This document shows positions 1 through 8,099 of a DNA stretch of 64,000 nt, piece after piece (positions within the stretch are counted from its first letter, which is position 1; every line of letters starts with the position of its first letter). A program made the translations under genes and the position numbers. Below the pieces are notes generated by a model. The model was given only the letters and a program-made list of their open reading frames with translations, ran no database searches and had not been told where the DNA came from. The stretch is from Brachybacterium faecium DSM 4810. Lineage in GTDB: Bacteria > Actinomycetota > Actinomycetes > Actinomycetales > Dermabacteraceae. The stretch lies in the NCBI GenBank assembly GCA_000023405.1, contig CP001643.1, positions 2,790,001 through 2,854,000 of the forward strand, in the 5' to 3' direction.

Positions 1-47
1 TCCAGAAGCTGCTGCTCTCCGCGGACAGCGAGGTCCTCGTGGTCTGA
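1..47 (+). CDS. C-terminal end of a CDS cut by the window edge
   Basis: An open frame enters from the left edge and stops at the TGA at 45-47, giving a C-terminal tail that reads QKLLLSADSEVLVV. Too little is present to assign a family. A strong hairpin follows about 70 bases downstream, which fits the end of a transcription unit. The frame choice rests on the stop codon, the GC-rich third positions and the hairpin placement, so this is a tentative call. Confidence 0.35.
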   Translation, partial: QKLLLSADSEVLVV

Positions 48-116
48 GCAGCCCGCAGGCCGTGCGCCGCCCGTCCCGGGCACCCCGCGGTCCCTGCACG
101 ACCGCTCCCGACGCAC

Positions 117-155
117 GACGCGGCCCGTCCCCCTTCGCAGGGGGCGGGCCGCGTC
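117..155. terminator. Bidirectional hairpin terminator
   Basis: The arm at 117-133 pairs with 140-155, a stem of about 16 bp with one bulged base and a six-base TTCGCA loop. It lies between the end of the partial rightward gene and the end of the leftward catalase gene, so it probably serves both. There is no clear T-tract, as in the other hairpins of this window. Confidence 0.6.
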
Positions 156-262
156 GCTGTCCCGGGCCGGTCGCGCACCTCGGGTGCGGCGCCGGCCCGG
201 GGGTCAGCACCTGCGGGCGGGCCCGGCCTGTGGAGCAGGCCCGCTCGCTCAGGTGCTGCGGA

Positions 263-1756
263 TCAGGCGTCCAGCGGGTCGCCGCCGGGCTGCTCATCAC
301 CCTTGGACGTGTTCACCGCGAGCTCGATCCGCTCGCCGATGGTGGTGTCCACGTTCTTCCAGTACTGCAGCGCCTTGGACAGCACCGGCTCCTCGACCGT
401 GGCCAGCGAGCCCGAGACGGTCTCGACGAACTGGTCGCGCTGGGCGTCGTCGAACACCTCGCGCACCAGGATGCCGGGCTGGATGAAGTCGCTGTCGTCC
501 GCGTGCAGCGTGTACGCCGCACGGACCATCTCGCCATCGGCCTCCCAGCCGTTCTCGACCGGGCCCTGCTCGTCCTGGTAGGCGCGGCCGTACGAGTTCG
601 GCGCGTACACCGGGGCGTCCCCGCTGTGCAGGAACTGCATGAACCCCTCCTTGTCGTAGGAGTTCGTGGGCACGATCGGCTGGTTCACCGGCAGCTGGTT
701 GAAGTTGGTGCCGATGCGGTGGCGCTGCGCGTCCGGGTAGGAGAACACGCGGCCCAGCAGCATCTTGTCCGGCGAGACGCCCGTGCCCGGCACGGTGTTC
801 GAGGGGCTGAACGCGGCCTGCTCCACCTGCGCGAAGTGGTTCTTCGGGTTCTTGTTCAGCGTGAACCGGCCGACCTTGATCAGCGGGTAGTCCGAGTGGG
901 GCACCGTCTTGGTGAGATCGAAGATGTTGAAGCGGTAGTTCTTCGCATCCTCGTACGGGATCACCTGGACGGAGAAGGTCCAGCTCGGGTTCTCGCCGCG
1001 GGCGATCGCGTCGAAGAGGTCCCGGCGGTGGTAGTCGCCGTCGGAGCCGGCGATCTTCTCGGCCTCCTCGTTGCTGAGGAACTCCATGCCCTGATCGGTG
1101 TGGAAGTGGTACTTGATCCAGAACTTCTCACCGGAGGCGTTGACCCACATGTAGGTGTGCGAGCCGTAGCCGTTCATGTGGCGCCAGGACTTCGGAAGGC
1201 CGCGCTCGCCCATCAGGTAGGTCACCTGGTGCGCGGACTCCGGGGAGTTGGACCAGAAGTCCCACTGCATCTGGTTCGAGCGCAGGCCGGAATCCGGGGT
1301 GCGCTTCTGGGAGTGGATGAAGTCGGGGAACTTGATGGGGTCGCGCAGGAAGAAGATCGGGGTGTTGTTCCCGACGATGTCGAGGTTGCCCTCCTGCGTG
1401 TAGAACTTCAGGGCGAAGCCGCGCACATCGCGCCAGGTGTCGGGCGAGCCGAGCTCACCGGCGACGGTCGAGAAGCGGGCCAGCATCGGGGTCTTGCGAC
1501 CGGGCTGGAACACATCCGCCTTGGTGTACTGCGAGACGTCCTCGGTGATCTCGAGCTCGCCGAAGGCACCGGAGCCCTTCGCGTGCGGGCTGCGCTCCGG
1601 GACGCGCTCGCGGTCGAAGCGGGCGAGCTTCTCGACGAGGGCGACGTCGTGGAGCATCAGCGGGCCGTCGGCGCCGAGGCTCAGCGAATGCGCATCGGAC
1701 TCGCGCGGCGCGCCGGACTCCGTGGTGCTGGGGACCGTGGGATCGAACTGGGTCAT
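263..1756 (-). CDS. katA: Monofunctional haem catalase
   Basis: Dismutates hydrogen peroxide to water and oxygen in the cytoplasm. The 497-residue length matches small-subunit clade 3 catalases. Visible landmarks are the distal histidine in [13 protein letters not shown] (H58), the distal asparagine in [13 protein letters not shown] (N131) and the proximal region [12 protein letters not shown] with its haem-ligand tyrosine. An upstream in-frame ATG exists, but the start at 1756 is preferred because AGGAG lies seven bases before it. It lies 94 bp downstream of the Fur-family gene on the same strand. Two copies of a TTCTGAYAA element, related to part of the furA operator, lie just upstream and suggest peroxide-responsive control. 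Confidence 0.95.
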   Translation of the reverse strand: MTQFDPTVPSTTESGAPRESDAHSLSLGADGPLMLHDVALVEKLARFDRERVPERSPHAKGSGAFGELEITEDVSQYTKADVFQPGRKTPMLARFSTVAGELGSPDTWRDVRGFALKFYTQEGNLDIVGNNTPIFFLRDPIKFPDFIHSQKRTPDSGLRSNQMQWDFWSNSPESAHQVTYLMGERGLPKSWRHMNGYGSHTYMWVNASGEKFWIKYHFHTDQGMEFLSNEEAEKIAGSDGDYHRRDLFDAIARGENPSWTFSVQVIPYEDAKNYRFNIFDLTKTVPHSDYPLIKVGRFTLNKNPKNHFAQVEQAAFSPSNTVPGTGVSPDKMLLGRVFSYPDAQRHRIGTNFNQLPVNQPIVPTNSYDKEGFMQFLHSGDAPVYAPNSYGRAYQDEQGPVENGWEADGEMVRAAYTLHADDSDFIQPGILVREVFDDAQRDQFVETVSGSLATVEEPVLSKALQYWKNVDTTIGERIELAVNTSKGDEQPGGDPLDA

Positions 1757-1780
1757 GTGCATCTCCTGTGTGGTGAGGGA

Positions 1781-1814
1781 TTCTGACAAGCTGTAAGTAA
1801 AAGTTCTGATAAAG
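1781..1814 (-). promoter_or_regulatory. Two TTCTGAYAA direct repeats upstream of katA
   Basis: On the plus strand TTCTGACAAG (1781-1790) and TTCTGATAAA (1805-1814) are spaced 24 bp apart, 25-58 bases before the katA ATG. The furA operator contains TTCTGGACAAA in the same orientation. They may be FurA half-sites controlling katA independently of furA read-through. This is sequence similarity only. Confidence 0.35.
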
Positions 1815-1842
1815 GGGCCGGGGACGCATCGGAGCGGCCCCG
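1815..1842 (-). terminator. Possible attenuator hairpin between furA and katA
   Basis: GGGGCCG at 1815-1821 pairs with CGGCCCC at 1836-1842, with a 14-base loop. On the transcribed strand it is followed by TTTATC. It could partly terminate furA transcripts before katA or protect a processed katA end. Only seven base pairs are certain. Confidence 0.35.
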
Positions 1843-1850
1843 GGACGGGT

Positions 1851-2312
1851 TCAGGTGGTGGCGGGTGCCGTGTGCCCGGCAGGGCTCACGGCGCTCGCGG
1901 CACGGCAGTCCGAGCAGAGGCCGCGGTAGACGACATCCGCGATCTCGACATCGAAGCCGTGATCATCGTGCGGGGTCAGGCAGGGAGCCTCCCCGACGGC
2001 GCAGGGGACGTCCTCGAGCCGACCGCATTCGCGGCACACCAGATGGTGATGGTTGTCGTGGCGGTGCAGCTCGTACTGCATGCTGCGGCCGCCGACCGAC
2101 ACCCGACGCAGCAGCTCCGCATCGGAGAGGGCGTTGAGGACGTCGTAGACGGCCTGGCGGGACACCGTCCCCAGGCTCTCGCGGACCGACCGGGCGATGC
2201 TCTCCGCATCGGAGTGCGGATGCGCCTCGACCACCGCGAGCGTGGCGAGCCGCGGAGCGGTCACGCGCAGGCCCGCACCCCGGAGGGCGGCGGTGTGATC
2301 GGTGCTGGACAT
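1851..2312 (-). CDS. furA: Fur-family repressor (FurA/PerR type)
   Basis: A 153-residue metal-dependent repressor. The N-terminal winged helix is followed by the metal and dimerisation half, with a HHH cluster near residues 88-90 and two CxxC pairs (C93/C96 and C133/C136) that would bind structural zinc. Adjacency to katA indicates a FurA/PerR-like peroxide sensor rather than an iron regulator, but the sequence alone cannot separate the two. The ATG at 2312 sits six bases after a TATGAT -10 box, so the mRNA is probably leaderless. A longer in-frame extension upstream would read through the promoter and is rejected. Likely autoregulated through the palindrome at 2329-2353. Confidence 0.9.
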   Translation of the reverse strand: MSSTDHTAALRGAGLRVTAPRLATLAVVEAHPHSDAESIARSVRESLGTVSRQAVYDVLNALSDAELLRRVSVGGRSMQYELHRHDNHHHLVCRECGRLEDVPCAVGEAPCLTPHDDHGFDVEIADVVYRGLCSDCRAASAVSPAGHTAPATT

Positions 2313-2318
2313 GGTTCC

Positions 2319-2353
2319 ATCATAGCGTGCTTTCTGGACAAACTCAAGAAAGC
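2319..2353 (-). promoter_or_regulatory. furA promoter and palindromic operator
   Basis: Read leftward: TTGAGT (2347-2342), a 17-base spacer, then TATGAT (2324-2319), then six bases to the ATG. A perfect 7-bp inverted repeat GCTTTCT (2329-2335) / AGAAAGC (2347-2353) with an 11-base spacer covers the -35 box and spacer. From memory it resembles the mycobacterial FurA box (TCTTGACT...TTCCAGAAAA). Repression by FurA would block polymerase binding. Confidence 0.7.
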
Positions 2354-2397
2354 GTCCCTGCCCAGTGAGCAGGGCCGGGGCGGGGCCGCCGCGCACC

Positions 2398-3171
2398 TCA
2401 GAGCGAGCGCCACGCGGCGCCGGGATCCTGGGTGGCGAACTTGCCGCCGCTGACATCCAGCAGCGCGCCGGTGATGTAGCCGGAGAGGTCGCCGGCCAGG
2501 AACAGGCACAGGTTCGCCACGTCCTCCCCCTCGCCCCAGCGCCGCACGCTCAGCTGGTCCAGCTTCGTGCTCGCCGCCTGCTCGTCGAGCGCGGCGAAGC
2601 CGTTCATCGCGGTGGGGATCATGCCGGGCGCGTAGGCGTTCACGGTGATGCCCCAGGGGCCCAGCTCGCTCGCGAGCACCCGGGTCATCTGCACCACGGC
2701 AGCCTTCGAGGCGCCGTAGGCGGCGGCCTCCACGCTGGGGATGATCGCCGCGAACGACGCCGCGTTGATGATCCGTCCCGAGCGCTGCCGCTTCATGAGC
2801 GGGATGACGGCCTGGCAGGTGTTCAGCACCCCGCGCACGTTGACGGCGAAGACCTGGTCCCACAGCGCGGGCTCGAAGCTCTCCAGCGGGCCCTCGGCAT
2901 TGATCCCGGCGTTGTTGATGAGCACGTCGAGGCGCCCGAACTGCTCGTCCACGGCGGCGACCGCCTGGCGCACCTGGTCGGGATCGGTGATGTCGCAGGT
3001 GAGCACCAGCTCGGCGAGGGACTCCTCCTGCAGCTCGGCGAGCGCACCGGCCTCGAGGTCCAGCCCCACCACGTGCGCCCCCTCCCGGGTGAAGGCTGCG
3101 GCGATGAGGCGGCCGATCCCGCGAGCGGCTCCGGTGACCACCACGACGCGCCCTGACAGATCGATCTGCAT
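2398..3171 (-). CDS. SDR-family NAD(P)-dependent oxidoreductase
   Basis: A 257-residue classical short-chain dehydrogenase. The dinucleotide motif TGAARGIG lies at residues 13-20, NNAG at 86-89 and the catalytic triad at S139, Y152 and K156. It ends with a typical SDR substrate loop and a C-terminal LLDVSGG element. The substrate cannot be told. GAGGAGGAGC directly precedes the ATG at 3171. It is transcribed away from a second, quite different SDR gene across 180 bp that must hold both promoters. Confidence 0.85.
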   Translation of the reverse strand: MQIDLSGRVVVVTGAARGIGRLIAAAFTREGAHVVGLDLEAGALAELQEESLAELVLTCDITDPDQVRQAVAAVDEQFGRLDVLINNAGINAEGPLESFEPALWDQVFAVNVRGVLNTCQAVIPLMKRQRSGRIINAASFAAIIPSVEAAAYGASKAAVVQMTRVLASELGPWGITVNAYAPGMIPTAMNGFAALDEQAASTKLDQLSVRRWGEGEDVANLCLFLAGDLSGYITGALLDVSGGKFATQDPGAAWRSL

Positions 3172-3351
3172 GCTCCTCCTCGAGCCACCGGCGCGGCGGT
3201 GCGCACGCGCTCTACGCTGGAGAGGCCCGGCGGCGGGCCCCCACGGATGCTGGGGCGGCAGTCCCGCCCGAGGCCTCGGGCGGCGCCGCCGACACCGGGT
3301 ATCACTGTCGCCCCTGCTCCCGACGGGGTCAAGGGGACGGAAGGAGACAGC

Positions 3352-4077
3352 ATGGAGGCACGCACCGCATGGGTGACCGGCGCGGGATCCGGGATGGGCC
3401 GGGCCTCCGCGCTCGCCGCCGCCCGCCAGGGACGGCCGGTGGCGCTGTCCGGTCGCCGCCGCGAGGCGCTCGAGGAGGTCGCCGCGGAGATCCGCGCCGG
3501 CGGCGGCACCGCCCTCGTGGTGCCGCTGGACGTCACGGACCGCTCCGCGGTGCGGGAGGCCGCGGCGCGGATCGCGCACGAGCTCGGGCCGGTGGAGGCG
3601 CTGGTGCTCTCCGCGGGACGGAACGCTCCGCAGCGCTACTGGCGCGACCAGGACCTCGAGGAGTTCGCCGCCATCACCGAGACCAACCTGCTGGGCCCGG
3701 TCGCGGTGATCGATGCGGTGCTGCCGGGGATGCGGGAGCGGGAGGCGGGCACCGTCGTGCTCATCTCCTCCTACTCGGCATGGCGCTTCTCCCCCGACGC
3801 CGGCACCGCCTACAGCGCCTCGAAGACGGCGCTCGGGCCGCTCGCGGCGACGCTGAACGCGCAGGAGAACGCCCACGGGATCCGCGCCTGCCACCTGTGC
3901 CCCGGGGATGTGGACAGCGACTTCCTCGACCAGCGGCCGGCGGTGCCCGATGCGGCGGCCCGGGCCGCGATGCTCACCGCCGAGGACGTCGGCCGCGCGG
4001 TGACGTTCGTGCTGGACAGCCCGCCGCACGTCGTCATCGACGAGCTCGTGATCAGCCCGGCGAAGCCCGCCAGGTGA
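3352..4077 (+). CDS. SDR-family oxidoreductase, divergent paralogue
   Basis: A 241-residue short-chain dehydrogenase with TGAGSGMG at residues 9-16 and a YxxxK pair at Y154/K158, preceded by the catalytic serine in LISS. The usual NNAG is replaced by LSAGR, and the protein is only distantly related to the SDR on its left. The first four residues precede the Rossmann strand directly, so the short start at 3352 (AAGGAG seven bases before) is chosen over an upstream in-frame start at 3199. Substrate unknown. A 16-bp hairpin lies just downstream. Confidence 0.85.
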   Translation: MEARTAWVTGAGSGMGRASALAAARQGRPVALSGRRREALEEVAAEIRAGGGTALVVPLDVTDRSAVREAAARIAHELGPVEALVLSAGRNAPQRYWRDQDLEEFAAITETNLLGPVAVIDAVLPGMREREAGTVVLISSYSAWRFSPDAGTAYSASKTALGPLAATLNAQENAHGIRACHLCPGDVDSDFLDQRPAVPDAAARAAMLTAEDVGRAVTFVLDSPPHVVIDELVISPAKPAR

Positions 4078-4150
4078 GAGCCGGATGAGGGACGGGCGAG
4101 CGAAGGGCCAGAAAACGGAGAAGAGCCGAGCGAGCGAAGAGCCGGGAACG

Positions 4151-4195
4151 GAGAAGGGCCCCGCCCTCGTGCATGGCACGGGCGGGGCCCTTCTC
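4151..4195. terminator. Perfect 16-bp hairpin between SDR gene and tRNA-Thr
   Basis: Arms 4151-4166 and 4180-4195 are perfectly complementary, with a 13-base loop and no T-tract. It lies between a rightward CDS and a leftward tRNA gene, so it should act on both strands. Confidence 0.8.
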
Positions 4196-4203
4196 GACTG
4201 CGG

Positions 4204-4276
4204 AGCCGCCTAGGAGAATCGAACTCCTGACCTATTCATTACGAGTGAATCGCTCTACCGACTGAGCTAAGGCGGC
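4204..4276 (-). tRNA. tRNA-Thr (CGT)
   Basis: The gene folds into a full cloverleaf on the minus strand. The acceptor GCCGCCT pairs with AGGCGGC, the D arm has GCTC/GAGC, and the anticodon stem ATTCA/TGAAT encloses CTCGTAA, giving anticodon CGT. The T arm is AGGAG TTCGATT CTCCT. CCA is not encoded (CCG follows the discriminator). Confidence 0.95.
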
Positions 4277-4359
4277 GTCGCCGCTGGGCGGCAGACCGGT
4301 TCACTGTACGTGACCCGACATGGCCCGCGCAAAGCAGCCCGGCGCGATCCGCGTCACGC

Positions 4360-5988
4360 TCAGCAGGTCAGGCCGTCCTCGGGGACGGTGCCCTCGAGCA
4401 GGTACGCGTCCACCTGCTCCTCGATGCAGCCGCCCGAGCGGCCGTAGGCGGTGTGGCCGTTGCCGTCGAAGGTGAGCAGCACCGCGTCGTCGAGCTGCTC
4501 GGCGAGGCTCTCCGCCCACTCGTAGGGCGTGGCGGGATCGCCGGTGGTGCCGATGACCACGATCGGCCCGGCGCCCTCCGCCGCGATCGGGGCGGGCTCG
4601 CGCACCGGCTCCACGGGCCAGTCGGCGCAGCCGTCGCCGCCCAGCATCGGGCCGAAGGTGGGGAACTCCTCGGCCAGGCGGTCCGCCTCCTGCTCCAGCC
4701 ACTGCTCGTCGTCGATCCCGGGATGGTCCAGGCAGTTCACCGCGGTGATCGCATAGGCGGCGTTCGTGCTGTAGCTGCCGTCCGCGTTCCGCTCGGCGGA
4801 GAGGTCCGCGACGTACAGCAGCTGCGCGCCGTCGCCGTTCATCGCGTCGGTGAGGGCCTGGCGGCCCAGCTCCCACAGCCCGTCCTCGTACAGCACGGCG
4901 AGCACGGCCGAGCGGGCGAGAGCGCCGGTGAGCGGGCGCTGCGGGTCGCCGGAGTCCAGCGGCTGGGCATCCACCGCGGCGAAGAAGGAGATCAGCTGCT
5001 GCTTCGCCTCCTCCTCGGAGCCCTTGAAGGGGCAGCCCTGGCCCTGCTCCAGGCAGTCGGCGAGGAACGCCTCGGTGGCGCGTTCGAAGCCCTCGGCCTG
5101 CCCGGCGGAGAACTCGTTCATGGTGATCGAGGGATCCAGCGCGCCGTCGAGCACGAAGCGGCCCACCCTGCCGGGATGGAGCTCGGCGTAGCTGGAGCCG
5201 AGGTAGGTGCCGTAGGAGTAGCCGAGGTAGTCCAGATCGTCCTCGCCCAGCGCCGCGCGCAGCACGTCCATGTCGCGGGCGGCGGAGTAGGTGTCGAGAT
5301 AGGGCAGCACATCACCGGAGTTCGCCTCACAGGCCTCGGCGAGGCGGGCGCTCCACTCCTCGGCGAGCTGGTCCTCCTCCGCGGAGCCGGCCTCGGCGGT
5401 CGCGGAGCGGTACTCGTCGGTCTCCTCATCGCTCAGGCACTCGATCCCGGCGGAGCGGGTCACGCCGCGGGGGTCGAAGCTCACCAGGTCGTAGGAGGCG
5501 CTGACGTCGGCGGAGACCATGAGCGGCACGCTCTCGAGGAAGTCCACGCCGGAGCCGCCCGGTCCGCCGGGGTTGGTGACCAGGGAGCCGATCCGGTCGC
5601 CGCTGGCGGCCACCCGTCCCACGGCGATCTCGATGTCCCCGGAGTCCGGGGCGTCCCAGGCCAGGGGCACGGTGATCGTGCCGCATTCGACGTCCTCGCC
5701 CTCGACGTCCTCGCAGGGGCCCCAGTCGATCGACTGCTCGTAGTACTCCGCGTAGGCGGGATCCTCCGCCGGGTCCGCGGCGAGGCCCTGCGCGGCGGAG
5801 GTGCCGGTCTCCTCGAGCGCGGGTGAGGTCTCGCCCGAGCCGTCCCCGGAGGTGGGGTCGCCGGAGCCGGTGGGGTCGTCGTCGGGCGCGGGATCGAGGC
5901 CGGAGCATCCTGCCAGGAGCAGGACCGCCGCGGCGGCCCCGGCGGCGAGACGGGCGAGCGGGCGGCGGGCACGAGCGGCATGGGGCAT
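4360..5988 (-). CDS. TAP-type alpha/beta-hydrolase lipoprotein (secreted peptidase)
   Basis: A 542-residue exported hydrolase of the tripeptidyl-aminopeptidase-like family found in actinobacteria. The N-terminus has a basic stretch, a hydrophobic core and a lipobox LLAGC with the lipidated cysteine at C28. A Ser/Asp/Glu-rich linker follows. The alpha/beta hydrolase fold shows an oxyanion-type NPGGPGGSG, the nucleophile elbow GYSYG, the acid in GTTGDPATP and the base histidine in DGNGHTAYG. The start at 5988 is chosen because it begins the signal peptide and has AAGGA eight bases upstream. It probably trims peptides at the cell surface. It follows the ABC exporter genes on the same strand, 97 bp away. 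Confidence 0.85.
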   Translation of the reverse strand: MPHAARARRPLARLAAGAAAAVLLLAGCSGLDPAPDDDPTGSGDPTSGDGSGETSPALEETGTSAAQGLAADPAEDPAYAEYYEQSIDWGPCEDVEGEDVECGTITVPLAWDAPDSGDIEIAVGRVAASGDRIGSLVTNPGGPGGSGVDFLESVPLMVSADVSASYDLVSFDPRGVTRSAGIECLSDEETDEYRSATAEAGSAEEDQLAEEWSARLAEACEANSGDVLPYLDTYSAARDMDVLRAALGEDDLDYLGYSYGTYLGSSYAELHPGRVGRFVLDGALDPSITMNEFSAGQAEGFERATEAFLADCLEQGQGCPFKGSEEEAKQQLISFFAAVDAQPLDSGDPQRPLTGALARSAVLAVLYEDGLWELGRQALTDAMNGDGAQLLYVADLSAERNADGSYSTNAAYAITAVNCLDHPGIDDEQWLEQEADRLAEEFPTFGPMLGGDGCADWPVEPVREPAPIAAEGAGPIVVIGTTGDPATPYEWAESLAEQLDDAVLLTFDGNGHTAYGRSGGCIEEQVDAYLLEGTVPEDGLTC

Positions 5989-6085
5989 GCGGGGAGTCCT
6001 TGTCCGGGCTGTCGGGGCCGGGGCCGGGGAAGCGGGCGCGGGCCCGGCCATACTAGGCCCCGCGCCCGAGGGCGGTCCGGGCTGC

Positions 6086-6820
6086 TCACCCCACCTCGCG
6101 GACGGTCCAGCGCCGCAGGCCCAGCACCGTCGGCACGACGACGAGCAGCAGCAGCGGCAGCAGCTCGAAGGCGGTCGCGTCACCGGCGGCCAGGGCGGCC
6201 GCTGCGCCGTTGAGGTCCACGGCGCGCACGATGCCGGTGATCACCTCGGAGCTGAAGGCCGCGGCGAGCACGCCGGCGGTGCTGATCACGAAGGGCAGGC
6301 CGATCGCGGCGACGAGGCTGAGCACCGTGGACTGCAGCAGGATGCCCATGGCCAGGCCGAGCAGCAGTGCGGCGGCGAGCGCCGCGAGCTGGGTGGTCAG
6401 CAGCGACTCGAAGCTCGAGAACACCGCCCCCTCGCCCATGAGCTCGCCGCCGATCCAGGTGGCTGCGGCCGCCAGGCCGATGGACAGCGCCACCAGGGCG
6501 AGGACCACCACGACGGCGGCGATCACCTTCGAGGCGAGCACCCCGAGCCGGCCGGGCCGCTGCAGGAAGGTGTTCTGGATGGAGCGGTCGGACCACTCCC
6601 CCGCCGTCATCACCACGGCGAGCACGGGGACGATCAGGCTCAGCGGGAGGCTGAGCACGATGAAGGTGAACTCCACGTCGGAGATGCCGCCGGGCACCAC
6701 CGCGGGCTGGATCAGCCCGCCGAGCGCGGCAAAGGCCACGAGGGACAGCACGGAGAGGGTCAGCAGGATGGCGGCGCCGCGGGTGTCGAGATAGCTGCGC
6801 AGGTCGATGTCGGGTCGCAT
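6086..6820 (-). CDS. ABC-2 type transporter permease
   Basis: A 244-residue membrane protein with about six hydrophobic segments. It pairs with the ATPase gene that ends 28 bp upstream. The EWSDRSIQNTFLQRPGR segment after the second membrane helix is typical of ABC-2 permeases. It probably exports a peptide, lipid or drug. No substrate can be read from the sequence. Confidence 0.8.
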   Translation of the reverse strand: MRPDIDLRSYLDTRGAAILLTLSVLSLVAFAALGGLIQPAVVPGGISDVEFTFIVLSLPLSLIVPVLAVVMTAGEWSDRSIQNTFLQRPGRLGVLASKVIAAVVVVLALVALSIGLAAAATWIGGELMGEGAVFSSFESLLTTQLAALAAALLLGLAMGILLQSTVLSLVAAIGLPFVISTAGVLAAAFSSEVITGIVRAVDLNGAAAALAAGDATAFELLPLLLLVVVPTVLGLRRWTVREVG

Positions 6821-6848
6821 GAGGGGTCCTCGATCAGGTCGGAGTCGG

Positions 6849-7901
6849 TCAGTTCAGCGGCGCCGCGGAGGGCGCGGCGGCGGGCGGCTGGGTCTCGGCG
6901 GAGCCGGCGGGCGGCTGAGCGCCGGCAGGGCCGACGGGGCCGACGGGCGGCGTCGCACCGGCGGGGCCGACGGGTGCCTGCGCCGCCGGCTCGCCCTGGC
7001 CGGTGAGGGTGAAGAACACGTCCTCGAGCCCGCCGCCGGCGGTGGCGCCGAGCGAGGTGAGGACCAGCTGCTCGCGCAGCGCGAGGCGGCCCACGTCCTC
7101 CGGGGCGAGGCTCACCTCGAGCTCGGCCCCGGCACGGTGCTCGTAGGCGATGCCGTGCCGGTCCAGGGCGGTGCGCAGCGCCGCCGGGTCGAGCGCGGTG
7201 ACGCGGGTGCCGGCCCCGGCGGTGAGCTCCTCGAGCGTGCCCTCGCGCACCAGACGACCCTGCGAGATCACCACCAGGCGATCCACGGTCGCCTCGACCT
7301 CGCGCAGCTGGTGGCTGGACAGCAGCACGGTGCCGCCCGCGTCCGCGAAGGAGCGCAGCAGGCGCCGCATCCAGCGGATCCCCTCCGGGTCCAGGCCGTT
7401 GGCGGGCTCGTCGAGCACCAGCACGGAGGGGTCGCCGATGAGGGCCACACCGATGCCGAGCCGCTGGCGCATCCCGTAGGAGTAGCCGCCCACGCGCTTG
7501 CCACCGGCGTCCTCGAGGCCCACCATCGCGAGCACCTCGTCGGCGCGGGCGGCCGGCATCCCGACGGTGCGGGCGGTGAGGCGGAGGGTCTCCAGGCCGG
7601 TGCGGCCGTTGTGGAGTGCGCGGGCATCGAGCATCACGCCGATGGTGCGGGCCGGCTGGGAGAGGCTGCGGAAGGCCTCACCGCCCACGAGCGCCTCGCC
7701 CTCGTCGGCCCGCGCCAGGCCGGTGAGGATGCGCAGGGTGGTGGATTTGCCGGCCCCGTTGGGGCCGAGGAAGCCGGTGACGGTCCCGGGGGCGCACACG
7801 AAGCTGAGGTCGTCCACGGCGGGACGGCCGCCGTAGCTCTTGTGGAGGCCGCGCACCTCGAGGCTGACGCCGGGGGCTGCGGAAGGGGTCGTGGAGGTCA
7901 T
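6849..7901 (-). CDS. ABC transporter ATP-binding protein with Pro/Gly-rich tail
   Basis: A 350-residue ATPase. Walker A is GPNGAGKST (46-54), the signature is SYGMRQRL (141-148) and Walker B is LVLDEPANGLD (161-171). A C-terminal regulatory stretch ends near residue 305 and is followed by an unusual tail built of VGPAGA and QPPAG-like pieces. The family usually ends at about 300 residues, so the tail is an addition. It forms an exporter with the next gene. The divergent histidine kinase/response regulator pair across 198 bp is the obvious candidate regulator. Confidence 0.9.
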   Translation of the reverse strand: MTSTTPSAAPGVSLEVRGLHKSYGGRPAVDDLSFVCAPGTVTGFLGPNGAGKSTTLRILTGLARADEGEALVGGEAFRSLSQPARTIGVMLDARALHNGRTGLETLRLTARTVGMPAARADEVLAMVGLEDAGGKRVGGYSYGMRQRLGIGVALIGDPSVLVLDEPANGLDPEGIRWMRRLLRSFADAGGTVLLSSHQLREVEATVDRLVVISQGRLVREGTLEELTAGAGTRVTALDPAALRTALDRHGIAYEHRAGAELEVSLAPEDVGRLALREQLVLTSLGATAGGGLEDVFFTLTGQGEPAAQAPVGPAGATPPVGPVGPAGAQPPAGSAETQPPAAAPSAAPLN

Positions 7902-8087
7902 GTCTCGAGGTTCCTCCGCGCGGCGGGGCGCGGCCAGCGACGCGGGGCGAGACGGTGCGCGACGAAGGTCGGCGCACGGATCCTCCGCACGGCCGAGGGG
8001 GCCGACCTCCGTCGGCCCCGCGGGCGACCTGGGGCCGCTCCTCGGTCCGCGACATCACAGGAGGCCTGGTGGGGCCGGGTGCGCCGT

Positions 8088-8093
8088 TAGAGT
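8088..8093 (+). promoter_or_regulatory. TAGAGT -10 box, leaderless promoter of the kinase gene
   Basis: TAGAGT is followed by exactly six bases (GTGGCC) and then the GTG at 8100, placing the predicted transcription start on the start codon. The same TAGAGT-GTGGCC arrangement precedes the MFS gene at 23040. Confidence 0.5.
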
Positions 8094-8099
8094 GTGGCC

